DNA from: Klebsiella pneumoniae
Lineage (GTDB): Bacteria; Myxococcota_A; UBA796; SXON01
Assembly: GCA_945862325.1 (NCBI GenBank)
Contig: CAMAXZ010000003.1
Span: 1 to 64,000 of the forward strand
Direction of reading: 5' to 3'
Length of the DNA: 64,000 nucleotides
Positions 11,785 to 23,100 of the stretch are shown here, piece by piece. Position 1 is the stretch's first letter; each line of letters begins with the position of its first letter. The notes beneath the pieces are model-generated. The model had not been told where the DNA came from, did not search any database, and saw nothing but the letters and a program-made list of their open reading frames with translations. Made by a program: the position numbers and the translations under genes.

Positions 11785-14073
11785 TCAGTTCTGGAGGTCG
11801 AACCGGTCGAGCTCCATCACCTTCGCCCAGGCCTCGGCGAACTCCTTCACGAACGTCGCCTCGGCCCCGTCGAACGCGTACACCTCGGCCACGGCGCGAA
11901 GCTCGGCGTTGGAGCCGAACACGAGGTCGACCTCGGTGGCGGTCCAGCGGGCCTTGCCGCTCGCGCGGTCGGTGCCCTCGAACACCCCGTTGTCCGTCTT
12001 CTTCCACTGCGTCGAGAGGTCGAGCAGGTTGACGAAGAAGTCGTTGCCGAGCGTGCCGGGCGCGTCGGTGAACACGCCGTGCGGCGCTCCGTCGGCGTTG
12101 GCGTTCATCGACCGAAGGCCGCCGACGAGCACGGTCATCTCGGGGACGGTGAGGTCGAGCAGGTCGGCGCGGTCGACCAGCAGCTCCGACGGCGTGCGAC
12201 CGTAGGTGTCGGCGGTCGCGCCGGCGAAGTTGCGGAAGCCGTCGGAGAGCGGCTCGAGCGCCGCGAAGGACGCGACGTCGGTCTGGTCCTGCGTGGCGTC
12301 GGTGCGCCCCGGGGTGAAGCGGACGGTCACGGGGTTGCCGCCGTCGCGCGCGGCCTTCTCGACCGCCGCCGTGCCGCCGAGCACGATCAGGTCGGCCAGG
12401 GAGATCCGCTTCTTGCCGGACTTCGCGTTGAACTCCGCCTGGATCTTCTCCAGCGCGCCCACCACCTTCGCCACCTCCGCCGCGTCGTTGACCGCCCAGT
12501 CTTTCTGGGGCTCCAGGCGCAGGCGCGCGCCGTTCGCGCCGCCGCGCATGTCGGTGCTGCGGAACGACGCCGCCGAGGCCCACGCCGTCCGAACGAGCTC
12601 GGGCACCGTCAGCCCGGAATCGAGGATGGCCTGCTTCAACGTGGCGATGTCCTTCGCGTCGACCAGCGCGTGATCGACCGCGGGCACCGGGTCCTGCCAG
12701 GTCATCGCCTCGGCCGGCACGTTCGCCCCGACGTAGCGGGCGCGCGGGCCCATGTCGCGGTGGGTCAGCTTGAACCACGCGCGGGCGAACGCACGTTCGA
12801 ACTCCTTCGGCTCCTTCTGGAAGCGCTGCGCGATCTCCTTGTAGGCCGGGTCGAACTTCAGCGACAGGTCCGTCGTGAACATGATCGGCGCGTGGCGCTT
12901 CGTGGGGTCGTGGGCGTCGGGCACGAGGTTGGCGGCCGCGCCGTCCTTCGGCACCCACTGGGTCGCGCCCGCCGGGCTCTTGGTCTGCACCCACTCGTAC
13001 GCGAAGAGGTTGTCGAGGTACTGTGTGGTCCAGGCGGTCGGGCTGGCCGTCCATGCGCCTTCGAGGCCGCTCGTCACCGTGTCACCGCCCTTGCCGGTGC
13101 CGCAGCGGTTCGCCCAGCCCGTGCCTTGCTGCTCCACGCCGCCGGCGGCCGGCTCGGGCGCGACGCAGTCCACCTTGTGCGCGCCGTGCGCCTTGCCGAA
13201 GGTGTGACCGCCGGCGATGAGCGCCACGGTCTCTTCGTCGTTCATCGCCATGCGACCGAAGGTCTCGCGGATGTCCTTCGCCGCGGCGAGGGGGTCCGGG
13301 TTGCCGTTCGGGCCTTCCGGGTTGACGTAGATCAGGCCCATCTGGACCGCCGCGAGCGGCTTCTGGAGCTGGCGTTCGCCGCTGTAGCGCTTGTCGTCGA
13401 GCATCTTCGCCTCGGGGCCCCAGTACACGAGCTCCGGCTCCCAATCGTCCGTGCGCCCGCCGGCAAACCCGATCGTCTCGAAGCCCATCGACTCCATCGC
13501 CACCGTGCCCGACAGCACCATCAGGTCGCCCCAGGACACCTTGCGCCCGTACTTCTGCTTGATCGGCCACAGCAGTCGGCGCGCCTTGTCGAGGTTGGTG
13601 TTGTCCGGCCAGCTGTTGAGCGGCTCGAACCGCATCTGTCCGCCCGCCGCGCCGCCGCGGCCGTCGTGGACGCGGTAGGTGCCCGCGCTGTGCCAGGCGA
13701 GGCGGATGAACAGCGGCCCGTAGTTGCCGTAGTCGGCGGGCCACCAGTCCTGCGACGTGGTCAACACCGCTTGGAGCTCCTTCTTCAGCGCGTCCAGGTC
13801 GACCGTCGCGAACTCCGCGGCGTAGTCGAAGTCGTCGCCGAAGGGGCTGCCTTCGTGTTCGTTCTGGCGGAGCTGCGACAGTTCCAAGCGCTCCGGCCAC
13901 CAGATCTCGTTCGGCGTGAGGGCGCGGGTGGTCATCCCGTGCGGGTTCGGCGCGGCCTCCTTCGGGGCCGTCTCCTCCGTCGTCTTGGACTCTTCGGGCG
14001 CCTTCGGCGCTTCCGGGGTGTCACAGGCGGGCGCGAGGAGCAGGGCGAGGGTGAGCAGCATCGGGCGAGTCAT
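11785..14073 (-). CDS. katG: Catalase-peroxidase with N-terminal lipoprotein signal
   Basis: [24 protein letters not shown] lipobox; [35 protein letters not shown]. Confidence 0.96.
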   Translation of the reverse strand: MTRPMLLTLALLLAPACDTPEAPKAPEESKTTEETAPKEAAPNPHGMTTRALTPNEIWWPERLELSQLRQNEHEGSPFGDDFDYAAEFATVDLDALKKELQAVLTTSQDWWPADYGNYGPLFIRLAWHSAGTYRVHDGRGGAAGGQMRFEPLNSWPDNTNLDKARRLLWPIKQKYGRKVSWGDLMVLSGTVAMESMGFETIGFAGGRTDDWEPELVYWGPEAKMLDDKRYSGERQLQKPLAAVQMGLIYVNPEGPNGNPDPLAAAKDIRETFGRMAMNDEETVALIAGGHTFGKAHGAHKVDCVAPEPAAGGVEQQGTGWANRCGTGKGGDTVTSGLEGAWTASPTAWTTQYLDNLFAYEWVQTKSPAGATQWVPKDGAAANLVPDAHDPTKRHAPIMFTTDLSLKFDPAYKEIAQRFQKEPKEFERAFARAWFKLTHRDMGPRARYVGANVPAEAMTWQDPVPAVDHALVDAKDIATLKQAILDSGLTVPELVRTAWASAASFRSTDMRGGANGARLRLEPQKDWAVNDAAEVAKVVGALEKIQAEFNAKSGKKRISLADLIVLGGTAAVEKAARDGGNPVTVRFTPGRTDATQDQTDVASFAALEPLSDGFRNFAGATADTYGRTPSELLVDRADLLDLTVPEMTVLVGGLRSMNANADGAPHGVFTDAPGTLGNDFFVNLLDLSTQWKKTDNGVFEGTDRASGKARWTATEVDLVFGSNAELRAVAEVYAFDGAEATFVKEFAEAWAKVMELDRFDLQN

Positions 14074-14208
14074 GGGGGGCCTCCGGGTGGACGGGCTCGG
14101 GGTTAGCAAGTCCTGTGCCGTTGTAGATGCGGCGTTCGAGGGTATGGGGATGTGCTGGTAGCGAAATGTCGTTGATGCTGGGCGGTCGGATGGCGGGATT
14201 TCGTTGCG

Positions 14209-15132
14209 TCACCCCCGCCAGCACACGCAGCGCGCGCACACCGGGTTGGTGGCGATGTCGAGGGCCCGGCGGGCGGGGCGGGTAGAGCGCATCGCGGCCC
14301 GTAGGCCAAACTCGGTAGTCGCAGTAGTCTCAAGAAAGAAGCAGTGGGACCAGGTACCCGTCGGGCCGACGACGCCGGACGTCCACGGTGCGGCGCATCG
14401 TGGCGGACTCGGCGTGCCATCAATGAGCGCGAGTAGGCGCGACTTCGCGTAGTCGGACATCGCGAGGAAACGGCCCTGACTCTCGGAGAAAAAGCGCCTC
14501 ACCATGGTGCTGTCGGTGGCGGGCGCGTTTTCCACGCCCTGGCGCTTGCCGAAACCGCCGCTGGTCGTGTCGGCGGCGAGAAGGCTCATCTCGGTGAACC
14601 CGGTCTCCACCGCCGCGTCGCGGATCTCGGTCAGGTGGTTCACGTTCGCGTTCCACACGGTCACGCGGGCGTGGACGTACATGCCCGTTATCGCACGCAC
14701 GCCGTCGCGCACCGCACTGAGCCCCCGCACGCCTCTGATCTGCTCGTACGTGGTCTCGTCGTGCGCGTCCCACGACACGAAGACTCTTGCCACGGTCGCG
14801 CGAACGACATCGGCGTGCTTCTTCAGCGCGAGACCGTTCGTCATCAGCGAGACCGGCAACTCCTGAGACGTCCGGCGTAGGATGTCCGCGGCGTCGGGCC
14901 GCGAGAGCGGTTCGCCTCCAGTGATCATGATTTCACGAAACCCGAGCTCACGGGCCTCTCGTGCAAGAGCCGCCCACTGGCGCCACCCCAACTCGCCCTG
15001 CTCGGGCTCGCGAAACGCGCACCCACCGCACTTGCTCGTGCACTTGTGGGTGACGTCAAAAATCGCCACCTCTGGATACAAGAGTCCGCTGCTTTTAAGT
15101 AACTGATTGCGGACCTGGCGGGCGAGCGGCAC
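14209..15132 (-). CDS. Radical SAM protein
   Basis: CTSKCGGC (CX3CX2C), ITGGEPLSRPD, Cys-rich C-terminus NPVCARCVCWRG. Confidence 0.9.
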   Translation of the reverse strand: MPLARQVRNQLLKSSGLLYPEVAIFDVTHKCTSKCGGCAFREPEQGELGWRQWAALAREARELGFREIMITGGEPLSRPDAADILRRTSQELPVSLMTNGLALKKHADVVRATVARVFVSWDAHDETTYEQIRGVRGLSAVRDGVRAITGMYVHARVTVWNANVNHLTEIRDAAVETGFTEMSLLAADTTSGGFGKRQGVENAPATDSTMVRRFFSESQGRFLAMSDYAKSRLLALIDGTPSPPRCAAPWTSGVVGPTGTWSHCFFLETTATTEFGLRAAMRSTRPARRALDIATNPVCARCVCWRG

Positions 15133-15167
15133 ATGCTAGCATAACACGCGTGCGATACGCTGTGGAC

Positions 15168-17006
15168 ATGCTGTTCATCTTGCTCGCATGCCTGACGCGC
15201 GAAGACGTGTACGCGAGGCGTCTCGCCGAGCTCTCCGACATGGATGGGGACGGTGCCATCGCCCTGCTCGACTGCGATGACTCAGACCCTCGAATCTCCC
15301 CGACGGGCGAGGACGTGCCGTACGATGGGATCGATCAGGACTGCTCCGGCGCGGACCTCGACGACGTCGACGGCGATGGCTTTGCTGTTGCGGTCGATTG
15401 CGACGACGCACAGAGTAGCGTTCACCCCGACGTCGACGAGATTCCCTATGACGGCATCGACCAGGACTGCGACGGTCATGACTTGGTCGATGTGGACGGC
15501 GATGGATTCGACTACCCTGAAGAAGACTGTGATGACGCGGACGCGGCGGTGAACCCGGACGCGGTCGAGACCCCATACGACGCCGTCGATCAAGACTGCG
15601 ATGGGGGTGATCTCGATGACGTCGATGCCGACGGATACGGCATCGATGTCGACTGTGATGATACCGATTCTACGCGGTATCCGGGCGCCCCTGAGGGCTG
15701 GGACGATGCGTTCGTCGACAACGACTGCGACGGTGCAATGGCGCTTGACGCCCGGGAGAGTTTCGGGGGCACTCTTTGGTACTCGCGCGAAGAGGGCGCC
15801 AACCTGGGTACGAGGCTTCAACCGTTCGACGACATCGACGCTGACGGCGTGGAAGAGATCCTCGTGTCGGCTGTCGGATCGAGTGATTTGTACTCGAACA
15901 GCGGCGCGGTTTACCTGTTGTCCGTCGCTTCCACTGGTGATGTGTCAACGGTCGCCCAACGCACCGTGCACGCGGGTGGGGCCGATTGGTATCTCGGAGT
16001 CGCGATGGCCGCCGGTGACGTAGATTCGGACGGCACGCCAGACGCGTTCCTGACCGCGACGGGTCAAGGTACTTTCGGTGGCGGCTATGTCGTGAATGGC
16101 GCCATGCTTTCGGCGCGGGATGTGAACTTGCCCGCGGACGCCTCGATGTGCGTAGACGGGGCCCGGTCCGGGGAGTATTGGGGCAGCGAAGCGGCCTTTG
16201 TCGGAGACGTCGACGGCGATGGGGTCGAGGAGGTCGCGATGTCTGCGTCGTTCGCTCCGGCAGGAGGCTACGAACGTGCCGGCCAGGTCGCGTTGTTCTC
16301 GTATCGAGAAGGGGTGTTTGACGTGGATGATGCCGACTACCTGTGGTCGGGTTACTACGACGACGCTCGGTTCGGCGAGGGCGTGGCGGGTGTCGGTGAT
16401 GCCGATGGGGACGGTCGTCCAGATGTGATGGTAACGGCGGAGAGTGGGGACATCTTCGTCGTGCTTCCTGCCGAAACTGGTTCGGTGGACGACATCGCAA
16501 TCTCGAGGGTCACGCGCGACGGTGATGCCGGACGATACAGAAGTGTCGCTATTGGGGACGCGGACGGCGACGGAAGCACGGACGTCTCTGTCCTGGGGGC
16601 CAGCTACGCCCGCGTGTTCATCGACCTTGGGGAGTTTTCGGTGCGCACCCAGGATGACGCGTGGATGACGGTGTACTCTGCGTCGGCCTCAAGTTTCTCC
16701 GATGCCGCGACGCTCGATGATTTGTCGGGTGATGGGCGTCCGGAGACCGTGCTGACGATGGCGTACTCGAACACCCACCTCACCGCGTGGGTTGGGTTGC
16801 TGCAAAGCGAGTCGCTCGGGTGGCGTGCGGAGGTCGAGGCGGAGTCCATGCCCTTGTCAGCGCTGTCTGTGCGGGACAGCGGCGGGTTCGGGTATCGCGC
16901 GGCGATTGTCAAGGGGCCGCCAGGCTACATGGTGCTCGCGGGCCCATTCGATGATCGTGGCGCCGAGGGTGGCGGCGCCGTTGCGCTCTTGAGGACCCCA
17001 CAGTAG
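15168..17006 (+). CDS. MopE-type metal-binding-repeat / FG-GAP surface lipoprotein
   Basis: MLFILLAC lipobox; repeated DVDGDG..DCDD.D..V.P...E.PYDGIDQDCDG units; C-terminal FG-GAP-type DxDGDGxxD repeats. Confidence 0.85.
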   Translation: MLFILLACLTREDVYARRLAELSDMDGDGAIALLDCDDSDPRISPTGEDVPYDGIDQDCSGADLDDVDGDGFAVAVDCDDAQSSVHPDVDEIPYDGIDQDCDGHDLVDVDGDGFDYPEEDCDDADAAVNPDAVETPYDAVDQDCDGGDLDDVDADGYGIDVDCDDTDSTRYPGAPEGWDDAFVDNDCDGAMALDARESFGGTLWYSREEGANLGTRLQPFDDIDADGVEEILVSAVGSSDLYSNSGAVYLLSVASTGDVSTVAQRTVHAGGADWYLGVAMAAGDVDSDGTPDAFLTATGQGTFGGGYVVNGAMLSARDVNLPADASMCVDGARSGEYWGSEAAFVGDVDGDGVEEVAMSASFAPAGGYERAGQVALFSYREGVFDVDDADYLWSGYYDDARFGEGVAGVGDADGDGRPDVMVTAESGDIFVVLPAETGSVDDIAISRVTRDGDAGRYRSVAIGDADGDGSTDVSVLGASYARVFIDLGEFSVRTQDDAWMTVYSASASSFSDAATLDDLSGDGRPETVLTMAYSNTHLTAWVGLLQSESLGWRAEVEAESMPLSALSVRDSGGFGYRAAIVKGPPGYMVLAGPFDDRGAEGGGAVALLRTPQ

Positions 17007-17058
17007 GTCTGGCTGCGCACTGAATACCGACGGGCGGTACCACGATAACGACCGCGGG

Positions 17059-18921
17059 TCAGTAGACGAGGCGGACGTGGACGCTCCCAGCGCCCGGTTC
17101 TTCGCACGTAAGTGAAACTTGCACTTGTCGAGTGCCGCCGCATTCCACCAGCTCTGCCGATTGTGATCCGCAGGGATCTTGAACGCGAATGGTGACCGCA
17201 GGCGATGTCGCGATCACGGCGCGTTCTCCATGACGGAGCGCCCGCGTGATCACAGTGTCTCCGCACTCCGCCCGCACGCCGCGGCCAGAGTCCCAAACGA
17301 CGGCGCGCGTCCCTTGCACAAAGGAAAGCGACGAGGGCGCGTCCTGAAACTCAGCCATCGCCGGCCAGCGTCTTGTTCCCTCGGTGGCGATGCGTGTCGC
17401 GTCGTCCAGGCGCCCGTCGGCTGCAGCCGAAAGCGCGGCGTGCCAGCGGATGAAGGGCTGTGATGGATGTCGGCGCATCAGCTCCGCCCACCGTTCCGCT
17501 CGCGTTGATGCGCTAGGCAATCGCTGCGTCGTCGAGTACCATCGCACCGAACCCTCGCCGTACAGCAGATCCGCTCGAAGGGTGTACCCTTCAAGGAGCC
17601 AGTCCGGGTATCTCGGATGCGCAGCGCCGTCCCAGTTCGCCAAACGCAGGAATTCCGGACGCTCGCGCTCGGAACTGAGTAGACTCCGGAGCCACGCCTC
17701 GGACGTTCCGTGCTGGGCCGCCACGGCAGCCGGGCGGTGCGTCAGACCCCGTATGTCGAGAACGTTCAGTCCTGGGATATCACCTAACATGCCCACGTCG
17801 ACCGCCGCGACCACGCCACCTGCTGGTACGTTGTTCGAAGCCCACGCGACGTCCTCGGCCACGGGGGTGTCGAGTCCGTGGTCAAGGTGATGCACCACGT
17901 TTGCGATGGCTGAGGCCGGACGGAGCCTGACGTCGAATCGACCGTACCCGCGCGATTCCAGGCAGCTACAAACAATTGTGGCCAACGCGGCCAGAACGCC
18001 AACGGAGATCGACGGTCTGGTCGGCGTTCCCAACGTTGCGTACGCAGCCACCGTTGCGACAACGCCGGGCAACAATAGTCGACCGAACGACATCCAATCG
18101 CCGCTGGCGATGACCAGAGTTGAGGCATGCACGACAAGAGGTAGAGCAACCCAGGCGACGTCGCGCGAGCGAAGCCTGGCAGATGCGGCGGTCGCAACCA
18201 TGATGCGGGCCGCGGTGGTCAGGTCGCCCAAGAGCTGTGCAGCGCCGAATGTCGTGAAGCCTACGAGCTTTATCAGGGCCGGGGTCGGGGTGAGCGCACC
18301 GAACCAGGCGTACCGCGCGGCGTGGTAGGCGACGACGGCGCTGACGGTCGCCGCCGCCAGCATCTGGTCTCGCGGCGTCGAGCGCCGCCGCGCCGCTGTC
18401 GCGAGCGCGGCCACGAACAATAGTCCTCCTTCCGGGCGCGTGAGCGAAGCTGCACCTACCAGCGCCACTCCCAGGCCCCACTGCGCTCCGAACAGCAGAC
18501 TCCATCCGATGGCCAGCAACGCCGCATAGAGCGTGGTCTCCAGCCCGATGACGCCCCATCGGTTCAGCGGAGCCCAAGATGCGACCGCCCACAACGCGAC
18601 TGTGCCCGCGAATCCGGCCGTAAGGCGGGCGTGTAGGAGCGCCAACACCGCGACGGCACCGCCGACGGCGACGACTTGGGCCATGATGTCGAGATCGAGG
18701 CCCAACCGGGCGGCGATCGCCAGGATGGCGACGAGGAGGAAGTTCGAATATCCTTCGACGCGCTCGCCAGTGCTCCACTCCAGCGCGCCCGAATCGGCCC
18801 AGTGGCGCGCGTACGCGATCGTGATGTACACGTCGTCGACCGTGCCGGGCCAGTGCGGCGCCGCCAGAAGCCCGAACACGACCACCGCAACCACCAAGCG
18901 CACAGGACTCGATCTCGACAT
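17059..18921 (-). CDS. Polytopic membrane protein, GT39/ArnT-like glycosyltransferase fold
   Basis: MSRSSPVRLVVAVVVFGLLAAPHWPGTVDDVYITIAYARHWADSGALEWSTGERVEGYSNFL with early acidic pair, multiple TM helices, soluble C-terminus. Confidence 0.65.
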   Translation of the reverse strand: MSRSSPVRLVVAVVVFGLLAAPHWPGTVDDVYITIAYARHWADSGALEWSTGERVEGYSNFLLVAILAIAARLGLDLDIMAQVVAVGGAVAVLALLHARLTAGFAGTVALWAVASWAPLNRWGVIGLETTLYAALLAIGWSLLFGAQWGLGVALVGAASLTRPEGGLLFVAALATAARRRSTPRDQMLAAATVSAVVAYHAARYAWFGALTPTPALIKLVGFTTFGAAQLLGDLTTAARIMVATAASARLRSRDVAWVALPLVVHASTLVIASGDWMSFGRLLLPGVVATVAAYATLGTPTRPSISVGVLAALATIVCSCLESRGYGRFDVRLRPASAIANVVHHLDHGLDTPVAEDVAWASNNVPAGGVVAAVDVGMLGDIPGLNVLDIRGLTHRPAAVAAQHGTSEAWLRSLLSSERERPEFLRLANWDGAAHPRYPDWLLEGYTLRADLLYGEGSVRWYSTTQRLPSASTRAERWAELMRRHPSQPFIRWHAALSAAADGRLDDATRIATEGTRRWPAMAEFQDAPSSLSFVQGTRAVVWDSGRGVRAECGDTVITRALRHGERAVIATSPAVTIRVQDPCGSQSAELVECGGTRQVQVSLTCEEPGAGSVHVRLVY

Positions 18922-19038
18922 CACGGCATCACGGGTCCCCTCGCGTATCGCGACGGCAGCGCGTTTGCCGCCGTCGCGGCGCTCCCGTCGCGCCGCCGGG
19001 CGAGACCCGCTCCCCCGGATCCGTGACCGATCATTGCG

Positions 19039-20121
19039 TTGCCCGGCGCGTCGACCCCGATAGGTCGGCGGCCCGCGGTCTCCACCGCGCGGGTCGGAGG
19101 TTGCGTGCTGGCGTTGATCCTCGCGGTTGGCGGCATCGGCTGCGCGGAGCCCGAGGCCGCGGCGAAGCCGGCCGCGGGTCCGGTGCCGGTGCGCGTGGAG
19201 ACGGTGTCGCCGCGGCGCCTGGAGCGCACGCGCGAAGCCACGGGGACGATCGACGCGATCGACTCCGCGGAGCTCCGGCCCGAGGTGCAGGGCCTGGTGG
19301 AGGCGGTGTTGTTCGAGGACGGCGCGCGCGTCGCGAAAGGGCAAGCGCTGGTTCGGCTCCGGGCCGCGGACGCCCGGGCGAACCTGAACGATGCGGAGGC
19401 CCGCGCGGCGCTCGCGGACGCGGGGCTCGGGCGTACCCGCACCCTGGAGGCCCGCGGCGACGTGGCGCGAGCGGACCTGGAGCGCGCCGAGGCCGAGGCG
19501 AAGCTGGCGCGCGCCGCCGTGGCCCGCGCGGAGGAGGCGCTTCGGCGGACGACGGTGCTCGCGCCCTTCGACGGCGTCGCGGGCCGACGCGAGGTGTCCG
19601 TCGGCGAGCTCGTCGACCCTTCGCGCGTGATCACGCGGATCGAAGGGCTCTCCCGCCTCGTGGTCGACGCCGCGCTGCCGGAGGACGCGCTCGCCGAGGT
19701 GGCCCCCGGGCAGGCGGCGACGGTGCACGCGCTCGGGCAGGACTTCACGGGCTCGGTCACCTACGTCGCGCCGCGCGTCGCCGAGGGCACGCGCACCGTG
19801 GCGCTTCGGGTAGCGCTCGCGGAGCCGGGGCCCCTGCGCCCCGGCATGACCGCCCAGGTGCGCGTGATCACGGCCGAAGTGCCGGACGCCCTGATGGTGC
19901 CGACGCAGGCGATCGCACGCTCGGCGTCGGGCGCGGCGGTTTGGGTGGTGGCGGACGGCGACACCGTCGAGCGCAGGCCGGTCACCACCGGGCAGCGCGA
20001 CGCCGAGCGCGCCGAGGTGGTGTCGGGGTTGGCGGCCGGCGAGCGCGTGGTGGTGGAGGGGCTCGCGCGGATGCGCCCGGGGGCCTCGGTCGCCATCAAG
20101 GCCGACGAGGCGCCGCGGTGA
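19039..20121 (+). CDS. RND efflux periplasmic adaptor (MFP/HlyD family)
   Basis: GTIDAIDSAELRPEVQGLVEAVLFEDGARVAKGQALVRL; TVLAPFDGVAGRREVSVGELV; lipobox VGGIGC. Confidence 0.9.
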   Translation: MPGASTPIGRRPAVSTARVGGCVLALILAVGGIGCAEPEAAAKPAAGPVPVRVETVSPRRLERTREATGTIDAIDSAELRPEVQGLVEAVLFEDGARVAKGQALVRLRAADARANLNDAEARAALADAGLGRTRTLEARGDVARADLERAEAEAKLARAAVARAEEALRRTTVLAPFDGVAGRREVSVGELVDPSRVITRIEGLSRLVVDAALPEDALAEVAPGQAATVHALGQDFTGSVTYVAPRVAEGTRTVALRVALAEPGPLRPGMTAQVRVITAEVPDALMVPTQAIARSASGAAVWVVADGDTVERRPVTTGQRDAERAEVVSGLAAGERVVVEGLARMRPGASVAIKADEAPR

Positions 20122-23100
20122 ACGCCACCGACGTGTTCATCCATCGCCCGGTGCTGGCGCTGGTCGTGTCGGTCCTGCTCTGCTTGATGGGCGCGCTCGG
20201 CTACACCCTCCTCGGGGTGCGCGAGACGCCCGACGTCGAGTCGCCGGTGGTCACCGTGACGACGGCGTGGCCCGGCGCGGATCCGGCGATCGTCGAGTCG
20301 GACGTGACCGAGCCGCTCGAGCGGGAGCTCAACGGAATCGAGGGGGTACGTACGCTCTCGAGCACGAGCACGGACGGGCGGTCGGAGATCACGATCGAGT
20401 TCGCGCTCGAGCGTGACATCGAGGACGCGGCGAACGACGTCCGGAGCCGGGTGTCCCGCGCGCGGCGGGCGCTTCCCGACGAGGTCGACGAGCCGACGGT
20501 GTCGAAGTCCGACGCAGGCGCCTCTTCGGTCATGTTCCTCCGGCTCGTCGGCGAGGGGTCCGACCTCCTCGAGCTGACCGACGTCGCGGACACCGTGGTG
20601 CGGTCGCGCCTCGAGAACGTGCCGGGGGTGAGCGGCATCGACGTGTTCGGCGGGCAGACCTACGCCATGCGGATCGACCTCGACGCGGCGCAGATGGCGG
20701 CGCGCGGGGTGACGGTGGCGGATGTCGAGCGGGCGCTCGATTCGGGCAATGTCGAGCTTCCAACCGGGCGGATCGAGGGCGCCGCGACCCAGCTCACGAT
20801 GCACCTCGACGGCGGGCTGCGCACCCCCGACGAGTTCGGCGCGGTGGTGGTACGGACCGACGGAGACGCGAGGGTATCCCTGCGGGACGTCGCGACCGTG
20901 CGGCTCGGCGCCGCGAACGAGCGCACCGCGGGGCGCGCCGACGGTGTCCCCGCGATCTCCATCCCGATCGACCCGCAGGCGAAGGCCAACGTCGTCGACA
21001 TCTCCGACGAGGTGTGGCGACGCATCCCCGAGGTGCAAGCCGACCTGCCGGACGGGATGCGCTTGGATGTCGTGTTCGACCGTGCCGAGTTCGTGCGTCG
21101 TTCGATCCACGACGTGCAGCTCACCCTGCTCGTGGCCTTCGGGCTGGTGGTGGCCGTCATCTTCGCGTTCCTGCGGGACCTGCGCGCGACCCTCGTGCCC
21201 GCGGTGGCCATCCCCGTGTCGATCGTCGCGACCTTCCTCGTCTTGTGGCTCGCCGGCTTCACCATCAACGTGTTCACGCTGTTCGGGCTCGTGCTCGCGA
21301 TCGGCCTCGTCGTGGACGACGCGATCGTCGTGCTCGAGAACATCGTGCGGCACATGGAGGACGGGGAGTCGCCGATCGACGCCGCGATTCACGGCACCCG
21401 CGAGATCGCCGGGGCGGTGGTGGCGACGACCCTGGTGCTCGTCGTGGTGTTCCTGCCGGTGGTGTTCACCGGAGGGGCAACCGGGCGGTTGTTCCTCGAG
21501 TTCGGCGTGACCGTGGCCGCGAGCGTGGCGATCAGCATGGTCGTCGCGCTCACCTTGACGCCGATGTTGACGTCACGCATCGCGCGCGTGAGCGCCAAGT
21601 CGCACGCGACCCCGGGCCTGCTGGATCGTGGGTTCGCCTGGTCGTTGGCGGTGACCCTGGCGCGCCCCTGGCTCGTGCTCCCGGTGCTCGCCGGGGCGAT
21701 GATCACGGGGGTCCTCGGGCTGCAGACCGTGCCGCGCGAATTCTTCCCGATCGAGGATCGCAGCAACTTCTTCGTGCGCGCCGACGCGCAGGAGGGGGCC
21801 ACCTTCGCGTACACCGACGCGCGCATGCGCGAGCTCGAGGCGCTCCTGCTCCCGCTCGTGCCGGAGCGGCGGGTCGCGCTCGCGCGGGTCGCCACGGGTC
21901 GCGGGGGCGTGGCGGCGCCGACGAACGCGGGCTCGATCTTCTTCTCGCTGCTGCCGCCGGACGAGCGCGAACGGTCCCAACAAGAGATCGTCGCGGCGCT
22001 CCGCGGGCCGATCGCCGAGGTGACCGCGTTCCGGGTGATCCCGATCCAGACCCCGACGGTCGGTCGGGGGTTCTCGGCGCCGCTCCAGATCGTGCTGCAG
22101 CACCCCGACTTCGACACCCTCGCCGCCCACCTCGGGGACTTCGTGCGCGCGGTGCGCGAGATCCCCGGCTTGACTTCGGTCAACGAAGACCTCCGGCTCG
22201 ATCGGCCGGAGCTCGGCCTCCGGGTCGATCGCGACCGCGCGGCCGCGGTCGGGGTCTCGGTGCGGGACGTCGCGCGGACGCTCCAGGTGCTCACGAGCGC
22301 GGCGGAGCTGTCGACGTTCAAGCGTGGAGTGCGTCAGTACGACGTGATCGCCGAGCTCGACCACGAGGGGCGCGACACCCCGGGGGACCTCGGCGGCGTC
22401 TACGTGCGCGCCGCGGACGGCGGGCTCGTCCCGCTCTCCAACCTCGTCACGGGCGAAGAGCGCGTCGCGGCCTCGACCCGGTACCACTACCAGCGCTCGC
22501 CTTCCGCCACGATCAGCGCCAACATCGAAGGCATCACGATCGGAGAGGGCATCGCGCGCGTCGAGGCGCTCGCGCGCGAGACCCTGCCGGCGGGCTTCCG
22601 CACCGCTCTCGCCGGCCAGGCCAAGGACTTCGTCGAAGGCACGTCCTCCCTCGCCACGATGTTCCTCCTCGCGCTCGTGCTCGTCTACCTGCTCCTCGCG
22701 GCACAATTCGACTCGTTCGTCTCGCCGGTGTCGATCATGCTGACGGTGCCGCTGGCCTTGGCCGGCGCCTTCGTCGCCTTGCAGATCACGGGGATGACCC
22801 TGTCGTTCTTCGCGCAGGTCGGGCTCATCCTGCTCGTCGGGCTCGTGACGAAGAACGGCATCCTCATCGTCGAGTATGCGCGTCAGCTCGGCCACACCGA
22901 AGGGCTCGACCCGTGGGCGGCGGCGGAGAAGGCGACACGCCTCCGTTTTCGGCCGATCCTCATGACCTCGGTCGCGACGATCGGCGGCGCCGTTCCCATC
23001 GCGATCGGGATCTCCGGCGAGAGCCGCGCCGCGCTGGGCGTGGCGGTGGCCGGCGGCATGTTGTCCGCGACGATCCTCACCTTGTACGTCACTCCGGTCG

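Noticed and set aside
17059-19728. Many long antisense ORFs in the six-frame track (for example 17059-19728 beyond 18921, 21573-24530, 52922-54964, 55467-57179)
   Set aside because: High-GC codon-phase artefacts: low-complexity Arg/Gly/His-rich translations opposite well-supported genes.
19023-20117. Upstream 365 codons of the 1806-aa ORF
   Set aside because: Out of frame with the clear MFP gene 19039-20121; the real RND start is the GTG at 20118.
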